Source: Pigmentiphaga aceris
GTDB lineage: Bacteria > Pseudomonadota > Gammaproteobacteria > Burkholderiales > Burkholderiaceae_B
Length of the DNA: 64,000 nucleotides
Reading direction: 5' to 3'
Assembly (NCBI RefSeq): GCF_008119665.1
Contig: NZ_CP043046.1
Span: 1,178,001 to 1,242,000 of the forward strand
Notes under the pieces: model-generated
What the model was told of the DNA's origin: nothing
The model's database searches: none
The model's input: only the letters and a program-made list of their open reading frames with translations
In this document: piece by piece, positions 16,696-25,076 of the stretch
How positions within the stretch are numbered: position 1 is the stretch's first letter
Layout: every line of letters starts with the position of its first letter
Made by a program: the position numbers and the translations under genes

Positions 16696-19239
16696 TCAGG
16701 CGAAGACGAAGTCCTGCGCGTGCAGCGCACCCGTGATGCCGGTGATTGACACGATCATGTCGGCAGCGGTGATGGCGTCAGTAGCATCATTCAAGACCAG
16801 ATAACGACCAGCCAGATTGCCGCCGGTAACCGTCACATCGTAGACCCGGGCGGTGGTGTTGGTGGATGCGACACCAGCGCTTGCCGTCTCGATTGCCGCC
16901 GCCAGCGTAGTGAAGTCAGCAGGGCTAGCTACCGTCACGGCAGTCACGTTAGCGGTGGTCGCGACGGTAAATCTAATGTCAGCGCCAAACACACCGTCAC
17001 CGATACCCAGGCGGATCTGGTCGCCAGGGGCACCATCGTTCCCGACAAAATCGGTGATCTTGTCGATGTTGTCGGTGTTGGTGTCAGCCGGACTGAAGGC
17101 AAAGCCACGCGTAACCGCAGTCGATTCGATGACAAAGGTGTCGTTCCCGCTACCGCCCGCCAGCGTATCGGCACCCTTGCCGCCCTTCAGGATGTCGGCG
17201 TTGTTGCCACCAGTCACCGTCAACTTGCCCGTGAAGGACGTGGCATCGATCGTGATGTTCTGAGCGGTAGGGGCGAGCGTGAGTTTCAGGTCTGCAGCCC
17301 CCTTGATGGTCGCCGTCGCGGCTGTGCTCAGATACAAGGTCTGGATGGCATTGGTATTGTCGCCAGTGCCAGACGAGGTGAGGGAGATATTCCCTACTGC
17401 CAAAAAACCGCCAGCTGTGAGCGACCCTTCCCTGGTCGTTGCACTCGCATTGTTCAGCGTTACGTCCGCCGTGGTGGTAGGGCTCACACCTTGAAGCTGC
17501 ACCTCGTTGACGTCCGAGCTGGTGTCGATGTGAAACGACATCGTGTCCTGCACGTTCTGGAACTGGGTAATTCCTGTGTTGGCCACCAGAAACTCTTTCA
17601 TCGAGGTGACTTGGCCAACGTCGAGAATCGTCGAGGCAACGTCTACCGCCAGCACTTCGAAGTGCGTGACGGCATTGATCAAGGCGTAGTTTGGCGTTGC
17701 ACTACCCATCTTGAGCGTATCGCGCCCAGCGCCACCATCGACGACTGCCCCTGCTATCGGCGCGTGAGTCAAGGTAAGGGTGTCATCGCCGTCGCCCAGG
17801 TTTACCTTCGACGTGGCCGACAGCGCGCTGTTCCTGATCGTGACAACGTCGTTGCCGCCACCTGTATTCAGCACACTGATGCTGGCACCGTTCGCGGTGA
17901 TGGTGTCTGTGCCTGCACCCGTATTGATCGTCACGGAATTTGGCACCGTGTTGATGCTGATCAGCTTGATGCCGCCATCACCGGCGGTGACTTGCGACAC
18001 GCCCAGCAGGTCCCGACCTGTGAAGTCCACGGACCCGCTACCAGTGACGGTCAGATTCGTCATGGTGGCGGCGTCCAGGTTAACAATCGTCAGCTTGTTG
18101 TCGCCCGTGGCTGCTACCGTGAGGCTGGTGATGGTGTCGCTGGTGAAGACGCCGCGGTCAAAGGTCACATAAGCATCCTCCATCACGATGTTGTGTGTGG
18201 TGGCTTTTGCGCCTCTGCTGAAGAGGTTTGAGGCGAGATCGACCGTGATCGGGCTGCCCACTGCACCGACCTTGCTCATCGTCAGCGACAAGGCAGTCGC
18301 CGTGGAACCTTCGAAAGCGGCATTCTTGGTCTGATTGCTGACCGACAGCGCAGCGTTGCCGACGTTGGTGATGGTGTGCGCGATGGTGCTGCCGTCGAAG
18401 CCCACGTCGGTGAAGCCGCTGGAGTTGTTCAAATTGAAGCTGTCGTCGGCTCCTGTGAGGGCAGTCACCCGGATGACTTCGATATTCTTCAGCGTGGGCG
18501 TGAAGACACCGCTGCCGTGATAGGTATTCAGCGTGATGCGCACGGTATCTCGGCCAGCGCCGCCATCGAGCCTGTCTGCCATGTCCAGGGTCTGATTGCC
18601 GCTGTCCAGGCTGGCATCGAAGGTGTCGTCGCCACCATTGCCTGTGAAGTTATCTGTGCCAGTGGTCAAGCGATACGTCTGACCGACCGGGGTCGGAGCC
18701 GGCGGGCTTGGTATGACCGGCGTCATCAGGTTGGCAATCAGCTGCTTGGCTACAACCAGATCATTGCCTTGCTGGGTCACCGCGTAGTCCAGTCCCACCA
18801 CCACTTTCTTGCCGAACAGGTCGCGGTCGGCAACGGTTTGCGCATACTGGGCGTCGGTCAGGTCAACCGGCTTGGTGGGCAGCGGGGTGCTGACGAGTTC
18901 AATGATCTTGGACACCAGCAGCGCCTTGGCGGTGGCCGGATTGTCCTGAGTTGCCGTGTTCAGAACCCCCGTCCAGAACGCCAGCCCGCCTGCGTCGGCG
19001 GCGCGGCCGAACACCGTCTGGTAGAAGGCCGCGACGAATTGTTCCTGCGTCTGCGTATCGGTATAGATGCTGCGCGCTTCCGGGCTGGTCAGGAAGGCGG
19101 CCGTAACACTGATGGGCGACACACCATTGACTAGTGCATCAGACCAGAACTTGAAGCCGTCGGCGTCGGGCGCGCGGTTGAACAAGGCGATATAAAGCGC
19201 GGAGATCGCGTTCTGCTGGGCGGTGGTAGCTGTGGCCAT
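16696..19239 (-). CDS. RTX-like beta-repeat protein 1 with N-terminal DUF4214
   Basis: This 847-residue protein has no Sec signal peptide. Residues of about 8-175 hold DUF4214-type repeats (LYIALFNRAPDADGFKFW, QTVFGRAADAGGLAFW). The middle is a long beta-repeat module shared with three paralogs (NIEVIRV, VGNAALSVSNQTKN, STATALSLTM, INTGAGTDTITANGAS). Calcium-binding RTX nonapeptides occur at GGAGRD, NTGGGNDVV, GDGDDTL and GGKGADTLAGGSGNDTF (about 705-721). It ends in DFVFA, an acidic residue followed by hydrophobic residues. This is the C-terminal signature known for many type I-secreted RTX proteases and lipases. I infer a secreted, calcium-folded surface or S-layer-like protein. No ABC-type secretion genes are present here. 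Confidence 0.85.
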   Translation of the reverse strand: MATATTAQQNAISALYIALFNRAPDADGFKFWSDALVNGVSPISVTAAFLTSPEARSIYTDTQTQEQFVAAFYQTVFGRAADAGGLAFWTGVLNTATQDNPATAKALLVSKIIELVSTPLPTKPVDLTDAQYAQTVADRDLFGKKVVVGLDYAVTQQGNDLVVAKQLIANLMTPVIPSPPAPTPVGQTYRLTTGTDNFTGNGGDDTFDASLDSGNQTLDMADRLDGGAGRDTVRITLNTYHGSGVFTPTLKNIEVIRVTALTGADDSFNLNNSSGFTDVGFDGSTIAHTITNVGNAALSVSNQTKNAAFEGSTATALSLTMSKVGAVGSPITVDLASNLFSRGAKATTHNIVMEDAYVTFDRGVFTSDTITSLTVAATGDNKLTIVNLDAATMTNLTVTGSGSVDFTGRDLLGVSQVTAGDGGIKLISINTVPNSVTINTGAGTDTITANGASISVLNTGGGNDVVTIRNSALSATSKVNLGDGDDTLTLTHAPIAGAVVDGGAGRDTLKMGSATPNYALINAVTHFEVLAVDVASTILDVGQVTSMKEFLVANTGITQFQNVQDTMSFHIDTSSDVNEVQLQGVSPTTTADVTLNNASATTREGSLTAGGFLAVGNISLTSSGTGDNTNAIQTLYLSTAATATIKGAADLKLTLAPTAQNITIDATSFTGKLTVTGGNNADILKGGKGADTLAGGSGNDTFVIESTAVTRGFAFSPADTNTDNIDKITDFVGNDGAPGDQIRLGIGDGVFGADIRFTVATTANVTAVTVASPADFTTLAAAIETASAGVASTNTTARVYDVTVTGGNLAGRYLVLNDATDAITAADMIVSITGITGALHAQDFVFA

Positions 19240-19261
19240 GGATGATTGAATGCCGCAAATG

Positions 19262-19275
19262 AGATTTGAAAATCT
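19262..19275 (-). promoter_or_regulatory. Leader stem-loop before RTX-like gene 1
   Basis: AGATT-TTCA-AATCT (minus strand) is a perfect small hairpin 22 nt before the ATG. RTX-like gene 3 has a similar hairpin with the same TTCA loop at nearly the same distance. Confidence 0.4.
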
Positions 19276-19456
19276 GCGAGCAGGTATCGGGCTTTGCCGA
19301 TCGGTATCAAACTTTGCTGGCAGGGCGAAAAATATGCTTAACCGCTACTGTTAACGGCATGAAACAGCAGATCTTTAGATTCCTGTAAGTAAATGGCGGA
19401 ACTGCTGACCCGGCGCTCGCGTCTTGGCCAACGTTTCGTGTGTGTTGTCCTGAATG

Positions 19457-19499
19457 AAAAACGCCCCGACAGCAGGACATGTGTCCGACTGTCGGGGCG
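19457..19499 (-). terminator. Terminator of RTX-like gene 2
   Basis: An 11-bp stem, CGCCCCGACAG/CTGTCGGGGCG, has a loop that itself contains GGACA/TGTCC. It is followed on the minus strand by a T-run (A-run 19457-19461). It lies 55 nt past the stop of gene 2. The rest of the 315-bp gap to gene 1 holds only the gene 1 leader. Confidence 0.9.
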
Positions 19500-19554
19500 G
19501 CGTTTGGCTTGGCTGAATCAGCAGCGTGATGCTGCTAGTAGTATGCCGCGCGGA

Positions 19555-21819
19555 TCAACTAGGAAACGCCCACGCCACAATGTCAGTGAAACTGATGCTG
19601 CCTGCATTGACACCCGTCAGCTCGATGACGTTCGTATATCCAATGCCGTTTACGTCGGTCACCAGGTAGGCACTGCCCCCGGTGACTTGGCCTACGTAAT
19701 ACTTGATGTTGCCGGTCAAGGCGTTATCTGCAGCTGTCAGCAAGTCGGTCAGGGACGCCGCCGATCCAGCGCCGGCGTTCAGGAAGTTGCTCGAGCTTCC
19801 TGCTGCGCCTGTACCGGCCGCAATCTTGTCGGTCCCGGGCAGGAAATCAGTGATGATCGCCGTCTCGGCGCTGACGGCCGTATCTACATCCAGGGTGCTG
19901 AAGACAAAGGTGTCGGCCCCGAGTCCCCCGGTGAGTTTGTCGGCCCCGATAGAAGGCAGCGTTGCTGCGGCACCTTGTGTGGTCACGACGACCGTTGCTG
20001 CGCTGGCAGCCGTTCCCGAAGTCGTCAGGTCGGTTTCGGGGCCACTGAATTGCGCGGTGAACGTGAGGCTGTCGCTGCTTGTACTGGTTGTACCGTAGCC
20101 TGTGAGTGTGCCGTTGAAAGGAGCACCGGGGGTCGCTCCAGATACAAGGTCCTTCCACATATTTACCAGCTGCGTTCGCGTCGTGCCGCCGCTCGACGTG
20201 AAGGTGAGACCCGCAATGCTGAATGTCTCGCCATCAAGCAAGTCTCTGGTGAAAGTCACGGTCGCGATCTCTTTGATGGCGGCCGTGCCCGGGTCACTGT
20301 GTATGACCGAGCCCGTGATGATGATGTCATCGCCATCGCCTGCATCGATCTCGGCACCGCGTATGGAGCCGTGCGACAAGGTGATCTTGTCGTTGCCTGC
20401 ACCCAGGTTGACCCGGGCGGTGGCCGACAGTCCGGCAGTGTTCAGGGTGACGATGTCATTGCCCGCCCCGGTGTTCAGCGTCTTGATGCTGGCACCGTTT
20501 GCGGTGATGGTGTCGATGCCCGCACCCGTAGTGATGTCCAGCACATTGGCGGTGGCATTCACGCTGACGAACGTCACGCCGCCATCACCGGCGGTGAAGG
20601 TCTTCAGTGCCGACAAGAAGGTGCGCGAGAACTCGACTGAGCCTGTGCCAGTCACCGTCAGGGTTTGAACGGCGGCGGCATCAGCGTTCGACAGTTGGAG
20701 CTTGTTGGTGTTGGTGGCGGCAACCGTGATGGTGGTGACGTCCGCGCTGCGGGTGGTTTCGTTCAAAGCCACAAAAGCATTGTCGGCGGTGATGTTGTGT
20801 GCTGTGGCCTGTGCAGCCACGGTTTCGGCCAGGTTGACGCCTATGCTCGCACCCGTGGTGCCTACATTCTTCAGGGTCAACGACAAGGTCGTTGCGGTTG
20901 AGCCGCTGAAATTCACATTCCGCGTCAGATCCGAGACAGACAGGGCGGCATTGCCGACGTTGAGGATGCGGTTGTTTCCACTGTCACTGCTGATGAATCC
21001 GACGTGGGTGACACCGGTGGATGCGCCCAGGTCGATCCGCGCGCCGGAGCCGGTGCTGGCCACGTTGATGATTTCGATATTGCGCAGCGTGGGCGTGACG
21101 GTGCCGCTGTTTGACAGAAAAATGTTCAGGGTGTCGGTGCCGGCACCGCCGTCGAGCACATCAGCATTCTGCAAGGTGCCCGCGGCCGAATTGAACGTGT
21201 CATTACCGGCCGTGCCGGTGATCGCGTCGTCTTGCGCGGTCAGGGTGTAGGTCTGGCCCGCGACCGGCACTACCGGGTCGTTGGGCGTGCTGGCTGGCGG
21301 TGCCACGGCATCGATGAGCGCCTGCCTGGCAAGGCCCAGATCCGTGCCTTGTTGCGTCACGGCGAAGGTGATGCCGGCGACGACCTTCTTGCTGAACGTG
21401 TCACGATCCTTGACCGTTTCCGCGTATTGCGCGTCCGTGATGTCAGCGGGCTTGGTGGCCAGCGGGTCGCTGACGATGTCGATGATCTTCTCGGTGATCA
21501 AGGCCTTGGCGGCCTGCGACTCCACACCACCTGCTTCCCTCAGCACATCGGTCCAGAAGCGCAGGCCGCCTGCATCGGGCAAGCGGCCAAATACAGTCTG
21601 ATAAAACGTCGTCACGAACTGGTCGGCGGTTTGTGTCGCAGGATAGATGGCCTGTGATTCAGCGCTGGAAAAAATGCTGCCGGTGATCGTACCGAGGGAC
21701 ACACCATCGGCCAGTGCCTGAGCCCAGAACTGCAGGCCTTGTGCATCGGGCGCACGGTTGAACAGACCAACGTACAGACGGGTGATTGCTTCTTGGTGGG
21801 CAGGGGTGATCGTCGCCAT
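19555..21819 (-). CDS. RTX-like beta-repeat protein 2 with N-terminal DUF4214
   Basis: 754 residues from the ATG at MATITPAHQEAI, which matches the starts of paralogs 1 and 3. The open frame runs 86 codons further upstream, but through the terminator of gene 3. DUF4214 repeats (LYVGLFNRAPDAQGLQFW, QTVFGRLPDAGGLRFW) cover about 10-180. One copy of the shared beta-module follows, with RTX motifs at LDGGAGTD, TGAGND, GAGNDKI and DGDDII. A segment of about 90 residues (about 580-670, with ETFSIAGLTFTSSGGT and STSSDSLTFT) is not found in the paralogs. The C-terminal block (YYVGQVTGGSAYLVTDVNGIGYTNVIELTGV) is shared with genes 3 and 4. The predicted role is a secreted surface protein. Confidence 0.84.
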   Translation of the reverse strand: MATITPAHQEAITRLYVGLFNRAPDAQGLQFWAQALADGVSLGTITGSIFSSAESQAIYPATQTADQFVTTFYQTVFGRLPDAGGLRFWTDVLREAGGVESQAAKALITEKIIDIVSDPLATKPADITDAQYAETVKDRDTFSKKVVAGITFAVTQQGTDLGLARQALIDAVAPPASTPNDPVVPVAGQTYTLTAQDDAITGTAGNDTFNSAAGTLQNADVLDGGAGTDTLNIFLSNSGTVTPTLRNIEIINVASTGSGARIDLGASTGVTHVGFISSDSGNNRILNVGNAALSVSDLTRNVNFSGSTATTLSLTLKNVGTTGASIGVNLAETVAAQATAHNITADNAFVALNETTRSADVTTITVAATNTNKLQLSNADAAAVQTLTVTGTGSVEFSRTFLSALKTFTAGDGGVTFVSVNATANVLDITTGAGIDTITANGASIKTLNTGAGNDIVTLNTAGLSATARVNLGAGNDKITLSHGSIRGAEIDAGDGDDIIITGSVIHSDPGTAAIKEIATVTFTRDLLDGETFSIAGLTFTSSGGTTRTQLVNMWKDLVSGATPGAPFNGTLTGYGTTSTSSDSLTFTAQFSGPETDLTTSGTAASAATVVVTTQGAAATLPSIGADKLTGGLGADTFVFSTLDVDTAVSAETAIITDFLPGTDKIAAGTGAAGSSSNFLNAGAGSAASLTDLLTAADNALTGNIKYYVGQVTGGSAYLVTDVNGIGYTNVIELTGVNAGSISFTDIVAWAFPS

Positions 21820-21987
21820 GGCTGCTGAAAATCCGGTGATGAGTAGAGATGTGCCGAGCACGGTGCCGTGGGGCGCAGAACGCATGCGCACCCGTAGAGG
21901 CTGCACGCCGGCAGAAAATGGGAGACCTATCTCGATGGATTCTCCCTGATCTATCCAACGGATGTGTCTGGCAGCCGGCCGCCAAAT

Positions 21988-22025
21988 AAAAAGCAGGCAT
22001 CGCGGTGAACGCGATGCCTGCTTTT
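21988..22025. terminator. Terminator of RTX-like gene 3
   Basis: A 13-bp stem, AGCAGGCATCGCG/CGCGATGCCTGCT, with a GTGAA loop has A-runs and T-runs on both flanks. It lies about 58 nt past the stop of gene 3 and upstream of the start of gene 2, so the two genes are separate transcription units. Confidence 0.92.
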
Positions 22026-22082
22026 GTCTATCCAGATTGCCTGCTGCTCGACGCTGGACCCAGCGCAGGAAATCCAAAGGTG

Positions 22083-24737
22083 TCAGGAAACCGTGATGAA
22101 GTCCGCAATGATGTCGCTGGCATTGAGGCTGTCCAAGGTGACGCCCGTCAGTTGAATGATATTGGTGCGACCGACACCATTGAGGTCCGTCACCAGATAG
22201 GCCGCTTCGCCAGTGATCTGACCGAGGTAATACCTGACGGTACCGTTCAACGTCGCGCTGGCATCTGCCAGCAAGGTGGCGAAGTCAGCCACGGTAGCGC
22301 CGGCTTTCACGAAGTTCACGTTCAGCACGGCATCACCACCGGCCCGCACCGCGATCTTGTCGATGCCGGTCTGGAAGTCGGTGATGATTGCCGTGCGCCA
22401 GTCCGTGGAGACGTCCGTGGCGCTGGCACCGAAGAAGAAGCGATCGGCACCTGCGCCGCCGCTCAAGGTGTCGGTGGCATTCAACGAGGTGGTACCGGTG
22501 ATGAAGGTGTCATCGCCCTCGCCGCCGTCCACGACCGCCCCGAGGGTGGCGCTGTTGCTCAGGGTGATGGTGTCGTTGCCAGCCCCCAGGTTGATCCGGG
22601 CCGTTGCCGACAGCGTACCGCTCACGGTGATGGTGTCGTTGCCCGAGCCGCCGTTCAAGGTCGTGAGGAGCGTGCCGCTGGCCTTCAGCGTCAGCGCGCC
22701 GCTGCCGGTGTCGTTGAGGGTGGTCAGGGCCGTGAGCGTGCGCCCCGAGAGGTCGATCGCCCCGGCACCGCTCACGGTCAGGGTCTGTACGCTGGCGGCA
22801 TCGGCGCTCGACAGCATGAGCTTGTTGGTGCCGGTGGCCGCCACGCTGACCGCGGTCACGGCCGCGCTCTGGATGGTTTCGAACAGCCGCACGTAGGAGT
22901 TTTCGATGACGATGTCATGCGAGGTCGCCAGCGCAGCGGTTTCGGCCGCCAAATGGATGCTGCTGTTGACGTTTGTCGAGCCGACGTTCTTCAGGGTCAG
23001 CGACAAGGCCGTTGCGGTGGAGCCGCTGAAGCGCGCGCCACCCGACTGGTCGGTGACCGACAGGGCGGCGTTGCCCACGTTGATGAAGCCGATCTCGTTG
23101 GTGAAGTTGGCGCTGTTACCCACGAAGCCTACTTGCGTGATGCCGGTCGACCCGCCCAGGTCGATGACCGCCGAACCGTCGATGCCGGTCAGGTTGACGA
23201 TCTCGATGTTGCGAAGGGTCGGCCGGAAGCTGCCGCTGCCGTTTGCCGTGATGTTCAGCGTGTCGGTACCCATACCGCCGTCGATCGTGGCGTCGGTGGC
23301 CTGGGCCAGGTTGATGATGTCGTTGCCGTCGCCCAGATTCACGGTTGCGCCAGATGCGAGCGCGCCGGTATTCAAGGTGACCACATCATTGCCTGCACCG
23401 GTGTTCAGCGTATTGATGCTGGCACCGTTGGCCGTGATGGTGTCGATCCCTGCGCCGGTGTTGATGCTCAGTGCGTTGGCGGTGGCATTGGTGCTGTTGA
23501 GCGTGACGCCGCCATCACCTGCGGTGACGGAGGTCAGCGCCGACAGTTGCTGTCCCGAGAAGTTGACCGAACCCGTGCCCGTTACTGTCAGCGTCTGAAC
23601 GGTAGAAGCATCGTTCCCCGAGAGCGCGAGTGAGTTGTTGCCGGTGGCGGCCACGGTCACGCCTGTCGATGCGCCGGTCCCTGTGCGGTTGAGATTCACG
23701 TGGGCACTGTCCGTCGTGATCGTGTAGCTGGTGGCTGCGGCCTCGGACAGGTTCACGGTAGTTCGGTTTGCGTCCCCGCCCACCGTCTTGAAACTCATGG
23801 ACAGGGCAGTTGCTGTGGAATCTTGGAATCTTGCTTGCTGATTCTGATTGGTAACCGACAAGGCCGCGTTGCCGACGCCTCGAACGGTGCCAGCGCTGGT
23901 GCTGTTGACAAACCCAACGTGGGTGATGCCGGTCGACCCGCCCAAGTCGGTGGAGGCCCCGGAACTGCCGGAGGTCACGTTGACGATCTCGATGTTGCTC
24001 AGGGTCGGCCGGATCTGGCTGCAGAACGCGGTGAAGATGTTCAGTGTGTCGGTGCCGGCTCCGCCGTCGAGCACGTCGGCGCTTTGCAGCGTACCGGCAG
24101 CGGCATTGAACGTGTCATCGCCGGCGGTACCGGTGAGCCGGTCGTCATTCGTGGTCAGGGTGTAGGTCTGCCCGACGACCGGTGCTACCGGTTCGCTGGG
24201 CGTCGTCGCGGGTGGCGGGGCCACGGCATCGACCAAGGCCTGCTTGGCCTGGCCCAGATCCGTGCCTTGCTGCTCGACTGCGAATTTGAGGCCGGCCGCG
24301 ACTTTCTTGCTGAAAATGGTTCGATCGCTGACGGTTTCTGCGAACTGCGTGTCGGTGATGTTGGTCGGCTTGGTGTCCAGGGTGGTGCTGACGATTTCGA
24401 TGATCTTCTCGGTGAGCAAGGCTCGGGCTTCCTGAGACGTCACACCACCCGCTTCCTGCAGCACACCCGTCCAGAAACGCAGGCCCTCTGTGTCGGGTAC
24501 GCGGCCGAACACCGTTTGATAAAAGGCGGTCACGAACTGGTCGGCGGTCTGCGTGGCCGGGTAGATGGTTTGTGCCTCAGGGCTGGTGAAGATCGTGCCG
24601 GCAAGCGAACCGAGCGACGCGCCATCGGCCAGGGCCTGGGCCCAGAATTGCAGGCCTTGCGCATCGGGCGCGCGATTGAACAGTCCGACATATAGCCGGG
24701 TAATCAAATCTTGATGAGTGGGAGTAATGGTAGCCAT
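22083..24737 (-). CDS. RTX-like beta-repeat protein 3 with duplicated module
   Basis: This 884-residue protein is the longest of the four paralogs. DUF4214 repeats lie at about 8-180. Two tandem copies of the beta-module follow (about 215-460 and about 495-690). Each carries PTLxNIEIVN, an STGITxVGF motif, VGNAALSVT, STATALS and SVxTLTV-like blocks. RTX nonapeptides (GTAGDDTF, LDGGAGTD, NTGAGND, GDGNDI, GGSGNDT, GEGDDTF, SGGAGADRFFF) bind calcium in known relatives. The C-terminal YYLGQITGEAAYLVTDLNG block is shared with genes 2 and 4. The extra length is explained by internal duplication. Secretion by a type I system is inferred. Confidence 0.85.
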   Translation of the reverse strand: MATITPTHQDLITRLYVGLFNRAPDAQGLQFWAQALADGASLGSLAGTIFTSPEAQTIYPATQTADQFVTAFYQTVFGRVPDTEGLRFWTGVLQEAGGVTSQEARALLTEKIIEIVSTTLDTKPTNITDTQFAETVSDRTIFSKKVAAGLKFAVEQQGTDLGQAKQALVDAVAPPPATTPSEPVAPVVGQTYTLTTNDDRLTGTAGDDTFNAAAGTLQSADVLDGGAGTDTLNIFTAFCSQIRPTLSNIEIVNVTSGSSGASTDLGGSTGITHVGFVNSTSAGTVRGVGNAALSVTNQNQQARFQDSTATALSMSFKTVGGDANRTTVNLSEAAATSYTITTDSAHVNLNRTGTGASTGVTVAATGNNSLALSGNDASTVQTLTVTGTGSVNFSGQQLSALTSVTAGDGGVTLNSTNATANALSINTGAGIDTITANGASINTLNTGAGNDVVTLNTGALASGATVNLGDGNDIINLAQATDATIDGGMGTDTLNITANGSGSFRPTLRNIEIVNLTGIDGSAVIDLGGSTGITQVGFVGNSANFTNEIGFINVGNAALSVTDQSGGARFSGSTATALSLTLKNVGSTNVNSSIHLAAETAALATSHDIVIENSYVRLFETIQSAAVTAVSVAATGTNKLMLSSADAASVQTLTVSGAGAIDLSGRTLTALTTLNDTGSGALTLKASGTLLTTLNGGSGNDTITVSGTLSATARINLGAGNDTITLSNSATLGAVVDGGEGDDTFITGTTSLNATDTLSGGAGADRFFFGASATDVSTDWRTAIITDFQTGIDKIAVRAGGDAVLNVNFVKAGATVADFATLLADASATLNGTVRYYLGQITGEAAYLVTDLNGVGRTNIIQLTGVTLDSLNASDIIADFITVS

Positions 24738-24758
24738 TTCTGTTTAAAGTCCGATGCC

Positions 24759-24774
24759 AAGTATTGAAATACTT
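24759..24774 (-). promoter_or_regulatory. Leader stem-loop and repeat before RTX-like gene 3
   Basis: AAGTAT-TTCA-ATACTT is a perfect hairpin 21 nt before the ATG. Its TTTCAATACTT half is repeated directly just upstream (to about 24792). The remainder of the 24775-24995 gap is AT-rich for this genome and probably contains the promoter, but I see no clear -35/-10 pair. Confidence 0.42.
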
Positions 24775-24995
24775 CGGAAAGTATTGAAATTTCGCGCGGC
24801 TGTGCGAAAAGCAGCGAAGAAAGAGGGTTTCTTGGAGCAGATACAAATGTAACTTGATTAATGAGGGACTTGGCAAGGGGTTTATAAGGTCTTGGGAAAT
24901 ATCGAGATATTCATATACGCGTTGACGCAATCCTATTGTCAAGCTGCCATGCTTTGGGCCGCCGGATGAGCTGAAATCTGCCGATCTACTGGCAT

Positions 24996-25031
24996 AAAAA
25001 AAGCTGGCGCTGGAATCAGTCCAGCGCCAGC
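24996..25031 (-). terminator. Terminator of glycosyltransferase operon
   Basis: A perfect 12-bp stem, GCTGGCGCTGGA/TCCAGCGCCAGC, with a 5-nt loop is followed by seven Ts on the minus strand. It separates the GT41 gene from RTX-like gene 3, so they are not simply co-transcribed. Confidence 0.93.
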
Positions 25032-25076
25032 CTCCTGGCTGTTTCAAACCCGCCCGTGTCCAGGTGTGTGGATCAC

